DNA from: Zingiber officinale
Taxonomy: Eukaryota; Streptophyta; Magnoliopsida; Zingiberales; Zingiberaceae
NCBI RefSeq assembly: GCF_018446385.1
Contig: NW_024589857.1
Coordinates: 186,001 to 250,000, forward strand
DNA: 64,000 nt
Direction: 5' to 3'
This document shows positions 39,395 to 50,669 of this stretch, piece after piece; the stretch's first letter is position 1; the number at the start of each line of letters is the position of its first letter. The translations under genes were made by a program, and so were the position numbers. The notes beneath the pieces are model-generated. The model was not told the origin of the DNA. It searched no databases and saw nothing but the letters and a program-made list of their open reading frames with translations.

Positions 39395-40747
39395 TACATT
39401 AAGTTCAATTATTGGGAGTCAAAGAGTCATTCTTTTTGTATGCTTAGGGAATATAATTGATAAGCAATGACATAGGAATATATTTTCTTTTGTTTCGTGG
39501 AAATGGAATGGTACAAATGGACTATTTTCATTCCCATGTTTGATTTACCGACATTGTAACAAGGAAATAGACAGGAATACTTCACGATATATAATATCCT
39601 TCCAACTAATAAATAATAGTGTCACACTTGGCCTTATTAGTTCGCATATCCGAACGACTTGGTCAGTTTAGTTCGCTCGGTTCGTTAAGTCCAGCCCATC
39701 CTATTTGTTCAAAGTGCATATTTCTTGGAGAATTGATCAAACAGGGATAACACTACTATAAATGGAATAGAGTAGGAGCATATATTCCTTGGTATGGAGC
39801 AAAGCATAGTTGAGTTGGATCGGAGTAAGCCTCGTAAGAAGGATGATTAGAGAATAATCATTCTCAATATTCCAAGTTCATTCATCCTAACTGAAAATAG
39901 GAATAGCTATTCTTTTGAATCAAACATAACATAGGAATAGAGGACTAGATTTGAATCCCAAATGGGACGAATATCCCGAAGGTCAGTATTACTTAAGAAT
40001 GTTTGGGAGAAGAATAATAATTCTGTGAGAATTGATAGTCTAGATTCATTTTGCAACCAGCACAAGAATAGTTATTTCATAAAAATTTCCTCTTTTTTTT
40101 TCTTTTCATTTTTTTTTAATATTGCACTCAAACTTTCTTATCTCTCAACTCTACTTCCTTTCTTCAGTCTGTTTGTAATCTATCTTTGCAGGTGGCATGC
40201 AATTAACTCGTGGACAGTTGACTGAGGAAATTAAGAAGAAAAAAAAAATTGTGTAATGTTCAAAACCTAGTGACTTGTTGCCATCCTTTAGAAGCGAAAT
40301 CCACTCAACTTTCTTGCTTTCACTGTTGTGTTGGAGTTCATTTTTGTGCCAGATTAAACTGACCGCAATTATTGTCTAAATACAAACATTTTATGAACAA
40401 TAATCAGAGCAAAAGCAAAAGATATTGGGCAAAAATTAAAAGAATATTTTTTTATTATAACAATTTTTTTTCCATTTATTATCAAAATAATATCTTTTTT
40501 AATTTTTTTTTATTTTTTAGACAGTGTATTAATTATAAAATTATAATTGTTATAATTTAGATATTAATAATATTATGTTATAGTAGGTATAGTTTATAGT
40601 TGTTGTAACACAATTTTTTTTGTCAATATTAATTAATACTATATTATATTGTTACAAAGTTATAGTCGTTATACATAATTATAGAATATATATTAAAAAA
40701 ATATAAAAAAATGAATTGGAGTGAGAGATTGATTTGATAATTGAAAA

Positions 40748-40840
40748 ACGTCTTTTACACTATTCGAATAAAAAAACGCTTTTGACTTCATAAAAAACCG
40801 TCTTTTACACTATTCGAATAAAAAATCGCTTTTGACTTCT
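40748..40840 (+). repeat. Two-copy ~51-bp tandem duplication
   Basis: CGTCTTTTACACTATTCGAA then TAAAAAA.CGCTTTTGACTTC appears at about 40748 and 40799, almost identical. Confidence 0.85.
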
Positions 40841-41376
40841 TTCCTCATATATTGGGGCTGAATTCAGTTTTTTTAATCCAATTATTAAACACTTGCTATT
40901 CAACTAATGATGTGACCGACTTGATTGTTTAAAGATTTTAAACTTCTTAAATATAATATATTTAAATGGGATTTAAATCCTCGTTATTTAAGAACCTCGT
41001 CTCATCTAATCTCAGTTTTTATCATCGAATCTACAGGGCAACTTAATTCACTATTGACTTTTTGACTTAACAATACTTGTCTTCGTGAATCATTCGTAGA
41101 GCATCTTCAATACTTAAAACTTTAAATGAGTTTTAATCACTAATATTAAATTATTATAAAGGTGAGATTTAAGATTTATAAATCAAGACAATATTGAAAA
41201 TTTAAATTTATTTTTTTTTCTTAAAGATTAAGCTTATTAATATAATGATAAAATAATGTCATATTGTTATTTATGATTGTAATATAAGGAGGTATATAAT
41301 TTATGACGTACACTCATAATTATAGATAGAATAGTAAATTTGTTATTGAGATTTTTTAATTTTATAAACTTCTTGT

Positions 41377-41414
<38 letters not shown>

Positions 41415-43215
41415 CAATCAAACTTCAAAATAATATGTTATTAAACTTAAAATAATTAGATCCAGAAAAATATACTATGTTAAAAAAATAGAGAAAAAGA
41501 AACCTTAACTAAATAAGTAAAGACATATAAGAAAATTCAAATCAAATAAAACTTATGTCAATATAATTACTTATTTGGCTTATAATAAGTCAAGTTATTT
41601 ATCCTCCGCCTGCCCAAATAAGAAAAATTTATATACACGTGAGACCAAACTAATTACCTACACTAATCTTGATTTAGTAGAATCCAGTCAGACGTTTTTG
41701 ATACTTCTTCTATTACTTTTTTTATCATAAACTTTTCTGCTCCTAAAGGAGTTGGAGGATTTTAAGTGATAGTAAAATTTTACAATAAATAATAAAAGTA
41801 AACAGTAACAGTAAATAAAAAGTAAACAATAGCAGAAAGTAATAAAACAAAGTAGTATTAGTGATAGTAAGTAGTAACAGTAGAACAACAATAAAACTTT
41901 TTATCGTAAACCGTAATTTTTTCATTTTTTATTCTATTTCTTGTTCTTGTTTGTTTTTCAGGGAGCCTCACCTGTTCAAGATCTCACCCTTTAACCATTA
42001 CCTTGGCTTATGCATAAGATTTTGGGTTAAAGATACCCTTCTTACTTAGCCAGCACAGGTCTTATATGATTTTATTTTTGGTTATTCCTGATATAGTTAT
42101 TGTTCACCTATTGGTTACTAAGAGAAGGACTGAGGAAAAGAACCAAGAATAGATAGACAGAAGTTTATCATTAAGCAATTTCAACAGTCCATAAAAACAA
42201 GTAGCGATCTTATTTAACAGGGAATTTTTATAGGGGAAATACAACCAGAAAAATTAGAAACTTACGTACCAGAAAACTTAATTTATAGACACTTATATTA
42301 CATGATGACAGGACAGGAAACACATAATTTACAGAATGCTTATCTTACATGCTAAAGTACATGTGCTGAAATAAAACTTACATAAACTAAGGTTGAGGAA
42401 AGTTGAAAAAGATTGCACAGAAGAGGAAGGTGAAACAGAAGAAGTGATTGCTCCGTGCCCTTAGAAGCAGAAGAATGAGACTTCTTATAGGCAGAGAGAT
42501 TGCTTCAGGGAGAAGAAAGGCTTACTTGCAAGAGAAGGGGTCTGCTCGGAGATGGAAGACAGGTGGTAGAAAAGGAGGAGGGCCTAGTGGTGACTTTTAG
42601 GAGTGGAAGACATATGGCAGAAAAGGAGGGTCGGAGAGAGGTAATGGACATGTGGTTACTAGTGGAGTTACTGTAAAGGTGGTTGGGTGGAGCTACTGTA
42701 GAGTAAAGTGAATGGAGTTTTTGTAGAATAGATTGATTGATCAGGGGGGCAACCATGTTATCAAGATTCTGTTCTCCTAGAGTCCAGAGATAGTGCTTGT
42801 GAGCTAGATGCTTGAGTTGGTACTCTGTGCTTGGCAAGGGCAGCCTTGTAAGCTCTGGATGAAAGTGCTGAACTGACAAGACGTTTGTTATTCATTTGTT
42901 CTGTCTTCTTTTGATAATATTGAAAAAGCGTAATATGTTGGATAGTGAAATTGAAAAGAAAGAACCTGATGCGCTCTCTCTCTATATATATATTTCAAAG
43001 TTTAGTAAATGTAAAAATTCTTTTTGATTACTTAGTAACATAGGAATTAATATGTTTCCTCGAGGCAGTACAGTGATTGAAATATGGGATATTACCACAT
43101 AAGATCTTAGCGTTAAAATTTGATGAGTCTGAGCATACTTTGGCCATATGTTATTCATGATTTATCTCTTCTATATTAATTTAGGGCACAAATTGATAGG
43201 GACAACAAAATTACC

Positions 43216-44502
43216 TCACCTTCTGTCACGTGAATTAATAATAGGGTTAATAATTTTAAATCCCCTTGTATTTTATTGCAGGTTACATTTTGCCCCCCTC
43301 TATTTGAAAAACTACACTTAACCCCCCCGTTGACATAAGTAAAAAGGAGAAAAAAAAAATGACCAAAATAACCCTAACCTAAATCAGACTTTAGAAGAAA
43401 ATGAAAAATAAAAATAATTTCGTAAGATCGTTGAAAGCTTAACCTTAACCCAACCTGATTTATATATAGGCCTAAAATTTCACTTGTTCCTAGAAAAAAT
43501 ATTCTCACAAAATTCACACATGCACCAGCATAAATAATAGAAAAATAGTAACTCTGAAAAGGATAATCAGCCAAAAACTCATTCCACCAAACAAAAAAGA
43601 GCCAGAATTATAAATTGATGATTCAAAATTAAATAAAGATAGAATAAAGTTTATCATTAAAAATCAAAATAAAGACCCTTTGATAATTTATAAAAAAATT
43701 ACCCTTTTAATTTTTGTCTAAAAGTAAATTTTCATTTCAAAGCAGCTAATAATATTTTTCATTTCAAAAAGGTACTGCTTTGAAATGAAAATTTACTTTT
43801 AGACAAAAATTAAAAGGGTGATTTTTTTTTTATAAATCATCAAAGGATCTTTATTTGATTTTTAATGATAAATTGTATTCTATCTTTATTTAATTTTGAT
43901 TCATCAATTTAGAATTCTGGCACTTTTTTATTTGATGGAATGAATTTTCGATTGATTATCCCTTTCAGAGTTGCTATTTTTCTGTTATTTATGCCGGTGC
44001 ATGTGTGAATTTTGTGAGGATATTTTTCTAAAACAAGTGAAACTTTGTGTCTATATATAAATCAGATTGGGTTAAGGTTAAACTTTCAACGATTTTACGG
44101 GATTATTATTTTTTTTTTCATTTTCTTCTACAAATCTGATTTAGATTAGGGTTATTTTGATCATTTACTTTTTTTTTTCTTTTTTACTTATATCAAAGGG
44201 GGGTTAAGTGTAATTTTTTAAATAGAAAGGGACAAAATACAACCTGCTATAAAATATAAGGGGATTTAAAATTATTAACCCATAATAATAATAATAAAAA
44301 AATACCCGAACAACAAGAATTTCTTTTAAAAAGGAAATCAAAATTACAGAGAAAGAGAGTGCATCGGGACTAAGCGCTTTCTCGTTATCACGTCACCTTC
44401 TGTCGCGTGAATTAATAATAATAAAAAAAATTACCCGAACAAAAAGAATTGCTTTTAAAAAGGAAATCAAAATTATAGAAAAAGAGAGTGCATCGGGACT
44501 AA
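43216..44502 (+). repeat. Short tandem duplication split by the fold-back element
   Basis: Copy 1 is in two pieces: about 43216-43243 (CACCTTCTGTCACGTGAATT...) and 44282-44374 (...ACCCGAACAACAAGAATT to GCATCGGGACTAAG). Copy 2 at 44391-44502 is continuous and ends with the same GCATCGGGACTAA, where the Harbinger-like element begins. The two copies share most positions. Confidence 0.8.
43244..44281. mobile_element. Fold-back element with ~0.5-kb inverted arms
   Basis: The left arm 43244-43745 (starting GGGTTAATAATTTTAAATCC) is repeated inverted as 43775-44281 (ending GGATTTAAAATTATTAACCC), separated by a 29-bp loop. The arms match along their length apart from scattered substitutions and short indels. 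The element interrupts a sequence whose uninterrupted copy lies at 44391-44502, so it is an insertion. The flanks are runs of AATAATA, so the exact target duplication cannot be counted; a Mutator-like or fold-back class is likely. There is no coding capacity. Its transcript would form a very long hairpin. Confidence 0.85.
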
Positions 44503-46461
44503 GAGCATCCATAGTGGATAGACCCCGTTGAGAGCTCGTTCGTTGTCACATCTGCGCCACATCAAAAGTTAAAAACCTCATATCTTCTTCCACCATCAAA
44601 AAATCTCTCAACAACTCCCTCATGGTCCCACACTTTATATTATATATAATTTTCATTTCTCCTTCATAATTCATACACCATTAATTTTTTATAAATTTAA
44701 TTCATACACCATTAATTTTTTATAAAATTTAAATTTATAAATTGATAACATTAAACAACATTAATAATTAAAAAAAATACATAAATATTAAAGTGCATCA
44801 AATAAAAAGACATAAATTATAATAATAGTCCTAACAATAAACATAAACTCATCTACACCAAGCCTTGTCTCTGTTTAATTTTTCCCACAATTTTCTCATG
44901 TAAATAAAGTTGCTCTGGTGTCATCTCACTGGTATTCTTCATAAGAATTTCATAATTCTTATGAAAGATCTCGGTTTCTCGCAAATCCATTTTTTGGATT
45001 TGATATTCTTTAATATCTTGTCATTCTTTGTCAATGCCATGTTCCATTGTGTCGCCCTCTCTGGCTTTAGATTTGCCCTTTCTCTTCGCTGCCTTTTGCC
45101 CTAAAAGACGAATGCGGACTTCAGAGTCATCTAAATCAACACTTGTATCTAGATTTGATGTTGAAATGTTTCCCCCTGATTCGGATGTCCTTGCTTTCTT
45201 GTTAGAGTAATGAGCAACTGATTGTGGAGTATATTTCTCATATTCTTTGAGAACCCTCCACATATGCATATACTTAAAATCCTTGCCTTTGTTGTTGGCT
45301 TTCCACATATTCAATGCATTCTCCAACACATTCTCGTCACTCCAACCGCTTTGCCGATGAGTATAAAAATTATTATAAGTTGCAGAAAATTCATTTACCA
45401 TTGGTGCAAACCTATAATAATGTGATTTCAGTCGCTGATAACTTCTTGTCATAGATCCAGTGGGCTGATGTTTGTTGTAGTAATCAGCTATACGTTTCCA
45501 AAAAGCTTGATCCTTCTGGTCATTACCAATGATTGCATCAGTGCTTATAGTTGCCCATGACTTCGCAAGGACCACATCTTCATCGAGAGACCAAAATCTT
45601 CGTTTCGATTCATTTTCCTCCAGCTCAACTTCACGCTCCTCTTGTGATGAGTGTGGTGGCAACTGAGTTGCAGGAACAGATGATGGTGTTAGAGATTCTT
45701 TGTCGCTAATAGATGGATCAATAGTTGCCTTTCTTGATTCATTCGAATGTATGACAGGTGGTTGAGTAGGAGAAAATATGTAAGGATAAGACATCCCAAG
45801 TTGGCTACCCATTGCTGACCAATCTTGGGATGAATACATACCAAATGGAGCTGGGGCGGCGTTACCTGGATTCCACGGCTGCAAAAAATTTTGAGAACTT
45901 TGGGAATTTAGAAAATTTGGAGAATATTGTGGAACATATGAAATATTTTGAACATTTGGAGGATATTGTAGGTGAGAGAAAATATGAGGATATTGGATAT
46001 TTGGAGGAGTGCGAGTATTTTGAGAAGATGAATTTCCTTCCATATTTGAAGAATTCAAAAGATTCGTAAAGGAAGTATTGAGATTTTCATCCCTCTCGAA
46101 TACAAACAGGGAATGAAAGGGAGAAATGAATTGAGAGCAAAGATTGCGATGGAATGAATAAAATTGATCCCATATTTATAGATTTTTTTTATATATTAAA
46201 TAATAAAATTAAAACGTTGAACAACGGTTAAAAATTAGCCATTGTTCAACGACATGCAATCGGTAACCGTTGCATGCGGCTAAAAATTAAAACGTTGTGC
46301 TTTTTTTTTAATTATTAAAAAAATTAAAATATATAAAAAAAAATAAAAACAACGAAGAAGCGGTTCTGTAAGGACAAATCCGCTTTTTCGTTCGAGGGAG
46401 AAACCTCCCTCCCACTATGGGAGGGAGGTTTCTCCCTCTGCCACATCCACAGTGGGAGCTC
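44503..46461 (-). mobile_element. PIF/Harbinger-like element, ORF1 only
   Basis: The left end GAGCATCCATAGTGGAT pairs with the inverted right end (GAGCTCCCACTGTGGAT when reversed), about 13 of 17 positions, and a TAA lies just outside the left end. The only long frame is a Myb/trihelix ORF1-type protein on the minus strand; no DDE transposase frame is present. I could not find the matching TAA at the right end, so that edge is uncertain. Confidence 0.65.
45021..46043 (-). CDS. Harbinger ORF1-type Myb/trihelix-like protein
   Basis: A 340-codon frame from MEGNSSSQN with no interruption. The N-terminal third is Asn/Gln/Pro/Tyr-rich (LQYPPNVQNISYVPQYSPN). The centre, about residues 135-255, is the Myb-like DNA-binding region (RRFWSLDEDVVLAKSWATIS, FWKRIADYYNKHQP, RSYQRLKSHYYRF). 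A NAM-associated-like region follows (WKANNKGKDFKYMHMWRVLKEYEKY). The C-terminal tail is basic (QKAAKRKGKSKAREG). Plant genes of this type are often annotated as glutathione S-transferase T3-like by transfer error. In PIF/Harbinger elements ORF1 works with a separate transposase at the ends. The intact frame without a transposase means either recent loss of the partner or trans-use. Confidence 0.8.
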   Translation of the reverse strand: MEGNSSSQNTRTPPNIQYPHIFSHLQYPPNVQNISYVPQYSPNFLNSQSSQNFLQPWNPGNAAPAPFGMYSSQDWSAMGSQLGMSYPYIFSPTQPPVIHSNESRKATIDPSISDKESLTPSSVPATQLPPHSSQEEREVELEENESKRRFWSLDEDVVLAKSWATISTDAIIGNDQKDQAFWKRIADYYNKHQPTGSMTRSYQRLKSHYYRFAPMVNEFSATYNNFYTHRQSGWSDENVLENALNMWKANNKGKDFKYMHMWRVLKEYEKYTPQSVAHYSNKKARTSESGGNISTSNLDTSVDLDDSEVRIRLLGQKAAKRKGKSKAREGDTMEHGIDKE

Positions 46462-47381
46462 CGAAGTTCAATTCAACCCTTTCTCAAAATTGTTCTTTTA
46501 GATTTTCAAAACCATTATTATTTCAAGGGGGGAAAATTAAAATTATATATATTTTTTTGAAATCCTTAACTCATTTTTATTTCTAAGAATACTACACGAT
46601 AATTTGGGTTATAATATTATAATAACTATGATTTTATAATTATTATAATATAATATTGATTAAAATTGAAGTATCCAAACTTCAGTAATTATGATTATAT
46701 TTTTAGAAATAAAAATAAATTTGATATTGAAGGAGGAGTAAAATGAAACATTTGTCCTTACTCTGATCAGTTTCTTGTCTCTCTACATCACAACGCTCGC
46801 GCACTGTCTCTCAGTCTCCGCTGTAATTAATTTTTAAAATTTCTTAAATTTTAAATTACAAGTCTTAAATCCTAACTAAAAAAAATAGACTTATATATAT
46901 ATATATATATATAAAATATTGAAAATCCAAAAATCATTACCTCAACTTCTCCAGATTCAAAAATATTAGTATCAGAACCCTAAATTCCTTCAAATCATGA
47001 ATGCCTTATAGTTCAAAAAACTTATGGATCTTCGGATAATAGAGTTTTTAAATCTAGTTTCACAATTTCCAACCAGAAAAATTATTACTTTTCATCGACA
47101 TAAACATAATTTCGTTAGATCTTGAAAATTTACTCATTGTTTAATTAATAAGAAATGATAATCCACACTTAAACACCATCACAGACTTACTCATCAATAT
47201 AGGAACTACTTCATAATCTCAACAACAACATACTAAAAGCATTTTGAAACTAGTGTCAAATACTTATAGTCCAACAAACCCAAATAATAAACGACTTAAG
47301 GAGAAGAATAGACTTCCTAAAAGAATCATAAGATTATTTTAATAAAAGATTTTGTCAACTCAATCTACTTAGGGGGCGTTT
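46462..47381. other. AT-rich spacer, no gene seen
   Basis: Low-complexity AT sequence with a (TA)n run near 46893-46912. No ORF, RNA gene or transposon end could be supported. Confidence 0.5.
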
Positions 47382-48550
47382 GGTTCTTTGTTAGGAATAG
47401 GAATTGGAATGAGAATCATTGTATTGTGGAATGGGAATGGGTATGAGCATGGATATCACTCTTAAAAGCAATGTTTGGTTAGTTGCATATTTTATATTGG
47501 AATAAATCAAAATGTCCTTTTTTACCCTTAAAGAAAAATAAGAGAAAAAATTAGATATGAGAGAAAGATGAATGTGAGAGAAAAATATGATGAGAGAGAA
47601 AGTATGATGAGAGAGAAAGTGTGATGAGAAAGAATGAAGAGAGAGAAAGTGTGATGTGAAAGAATGAAGAGAGAGAAAGTGTGATGAGAGAAAATGAGAA
47701 AAGAGAGTGGGATAGGAGAGAGCATGATGAGAGAAGATGAGAGAGAAAATATGATGTGAGAGAAAGTACAATGGGAGAGGATGAAGAGAGAGAAAATATA
47801 ATGAGAAAACATGAGGAGAGAGAGTGTGATGAGAGAGATTGAGGAGAGAGAAAGTATGGTGAGAGATAAAGTATGATGAGAGATAAAGTATGATGAAAAA
47901 AAGAGAACATTGCGTGTGATGTGAGAGATTGAGGAAAGAGAAAATATGATGAGAGAAAAAGTATGTTGAGGAAAAAAGGAGGGAGTGTGACAAGAGAGAT
48001 TGAGAAGAGAGAAAGTGTAATGAGAAAAAAAAGAGAAAAGGGAGTGTGATGGGAGAGATTGAGGAAAGAGAAAGTATGATGAGAGAGAAAGTATGATGAG
48101 AAAAAAAGAAGGAAGAGAGTACGACGGAAGAGATTGAGGAGAGAGAAAGTATGATGAGAGAGAAAGTGTAATGAGAAAAAAAGGAAAGAGAGTGTGATAG
48201 GAGAGAGAAAGTGTGTGATAAAATGATGAGAGAGAAAATATGATGAGAGAGAACAAGGAGAGAGAAGTGATATGAAAGAAAAAATAAATAAATATATTTT
48301 GATATTTGATATTAAGGGAGAAAATTTTAGTTTTAGCTCAAGGGTATTTTTGGAATAAGGGAATATTTTGATTAATGAAAATAGGGTAATGGCTCATTGA
48401 AGGGGAGGTATATGAGAATGAGTTATTACCCAATTTCAAGGATTCATTCCCTTATTTGCATTCCTATTCCTATAATCCAAACATTAACAATGACAATCAA
48501 TGATTCTCATTCCCATTCCCCACTCCTATTCCCCTAAACCAAACGCCCCC
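47382..48550. mobile_element. Tourist-like (PIF/Harbinger) MITE carrying a purine minisatellite
   Basis: Terminal inverted repeats begin GGGGGCGTTTGGTT (left) and, reversed, GGGGGCGTTTGGTTTAGG (right), continuing into GGAATGAGAATCATTG on both sides. Flanking TTA at 47379-47381 and 48551-48553 is the 3-bp target duplication of the PIF/Harbinger group. The interior is dominated by a purine-rich minisatellite. No transposase. Confidence 0.88.
47536..48285 (+). repeat. Polypurine minisatellite (GATGAGAGAGAAAGT units)
   Basis: About 750 bp in which the plus strand is almost all A and G, built from variants of GATGAGAGAGAAAGTRTGAT and GAGGAGAGAGAAAGTATG. The opposite strand yields three overlapping Ser/His/Leu/Phe-rich open frames (119-242 codons) that are a by-product of the repeat, not genes. 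Confidence 0.9.
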
Positions 48551-48729
48551 TTAGTATTTCTATTTAAAAAAAGCGATTTTAAGCCTTTCTAAACTAATTG
48601 GAAAAAATAAACCTAAAACTTTTGAACTTCAATCCAAAATTGTTCTATTTCAAATTAAAGATTTGATCACAACGAATAAAACTTAGGTAGAAGGAGAACT
48701 TGAACTCGTACTTGAGGATATTAATTATA

Positions 48730-50669
48730 AATGAACAAACTGTACTTCAAAAGTACATATTACGAAGAAACTTTAGATTATTCCAAACAATTCTCTACAA
48801 CTAAAGAGAACGAATACTACTCTATTAAACTAACCGGAAAAGGAGACCAAGTTTTAGTTCAACAAAACAATACCATACTAGTATTATTAACATCTTTATA
48901 TCATAGAATAACACTCTTGAAAAATATACTATTAGCAATCAAAAAAACATCTACAAAGAAATATCCAAACAACTAATTGGTAGGAAGCTTTGGAAAACAT
49001 CAATAAAGACTTAAGTTATCAAAAGCACCATGATACTTATAAGTTCTTACATACAAAATAGATTAATCAAATGAGTTTCACAAGAACTCAGACTGAATCA
49101 TTCACATGTCCCTCACAAACAGTAAGAGAATAAATAAAAACAAATATGACTTCTTGGATAGAAAACATCATAACTAGAAGATGTAACAGTATCTATACTC
49201 ATCAATTAGAAGATCTTATAGATATAGAAAGAAACTTAACAATATTCTCAAATGAACAACTAAATTCACTTAATCTAAGAAGATTATATAATCAAAGAAT
49301 ACTTTCATTCTCTACATCACTTTTTTGCTATCATAAGACATGACCTCTTCATCTTCTAGACGGAGGAGGTAAAAGATTAACTATTATGACTGAAGAATCA
49401 TTATATTCGGTCTTAGAGGATTAACAGAATCATTATATTCGGTCTTAGAGGATTAACTAGAAAAAATATAAGAGCTAAAGTACTCTTAGTTCTATATGAC
49501 ACCTGATTTTCAGATAAGGAAAAATGTAGTCATAGAATTTATTGGAATAGACATTAATAATAACATAGACGTCACATATTTCTACCCAAATTAATAATAG
49601 TTTTAAGGTATGGAGACTTCAAGAAACACAATGTACAACATCACAAAATGAAGAAAATGAAGAAGATAGTTTTAACTTAATGAATATAGAAGAATAATTG
49701 ACAAATGAGGAGGAAGAAGTTTCTCATACTCTGCAACAATTAGGAAAGATACTTACAAAACAATTTCAAATACAATATATAAGCAATATGAATTGCACGC
49801 TTCAAAAAGATCCACAATAAATTTTTGTTTGATGATTTAGATGAATATTTATATGCCAGCAAAAATAGCAACCTACCTAAATTCACGGGACATGAGGAAC
49901 TTGAACACTTTGAAAAAGAAATAACAAAAACTTGAATCGGTAATTATATTTTGATGATGACAGAAATATAATTGCTAGACAAAAATATAAATAAATGAAT
50001 CTTATTATGAATATAGGAAAATTTACTGTCACATCAAAACCACCGTTAACCGTTAGATATCTTGAAAGTTCAATAGTAGCAACGGATTATGGATAAGACC
50101 ATTCTCCCAGGAGAAAAATAATAATCCTTTACTTAGGATCACACAAAAAAGGAAGATCACTTGAGCTTGAGATTACATATTTGGAAAAAATTCAATAAAT
50201 ATAACAAAATAAGATAATCCTTAAATGTATGGTCCTTATTTAGAATAGTAGATTGTCTCGGTCCAAAAAGATTATCAAGCTAGATATAAATTTGATATAG
50301 AAATTAGAGAAGCCATGATGTGAGTAGGAGAGAATTACTTAGGCGACGTAACTAGCGTCGCGTGGGAAGCCTACCAGATAAAATTTCTAGAAGAAATAAC
50401 TTGCACAGCATATCAAGGAAATAACATCTTAATTTTATGTTATATTGTTCATAGACTTTTAACAACAAAAGATGCTAACACATGACTTTATTTAAGGCAA
50501 GAGAAGCTATGAGAGATCTAGAACAACTCTAACTCTATAGTTAGAACAAAATAAAAAAAAACATTTTATAATGATTTCCTAGCACTTACAACAATTTCAA
50601 ACAATTAATGTAATCCTGAATTAAGAAAAAAGTTATTTAGTAAATTACCAAGAGACTTAGGTAAGGAAA
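48730..50669 (+). mobile_element. Endogenous caulimovirid-like copy (broken fossil)
   Basis: Scattered reading in plus-strand frames resembles plant pararetrovirus (Caulimoviridae) proteins: an N-terminal part at about 48730-49350 and a capsid-like part at about 49620-50669 with a motif of the type NPELRKKLFSKLPRDLG. The copy is old and heavily broken, with well over ten breaks, and it lacks any recognisable protease or reverse transcriptase in this stretch. Its 3' side is cut off by an LTR element inserted at 50670. Family placement comes from remembered motif style and is tentative. Confidence 0.5.

Larger units (their letters stand above)
39008..43243. other. Intergenic, AT-rich, no supported gene
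   Basis: Contains the two tandem duplications listed separately and a (TA)n run at about 41381-41411. Around 42400-42900 the minus strand is more GC-balanced, with a CCTATAAGAAG TATA-like motif and a 124-codon open frame. This may be LTR or old viral promoter sequence, but I found no diagnostic ends or coding motif. Other open frames are AT-rich chance frames. Confidence 0.4.

Noticed and set aside
42400-42900. Minus-strand 124-codon frame followed by a TATA-like motif
   Set aside because: Could be LTR or viral promoter sequence, but no TG...CA ends, target duplication or coding motif was found.
47391-48256. Three long overlapping Ser/His/Leu-rich frames on the minus strand
   Set aside because: They are translations of the pyrimidine strand of the minisatellite; all three frames are open because of the repeat, and no start context or domain is seen.
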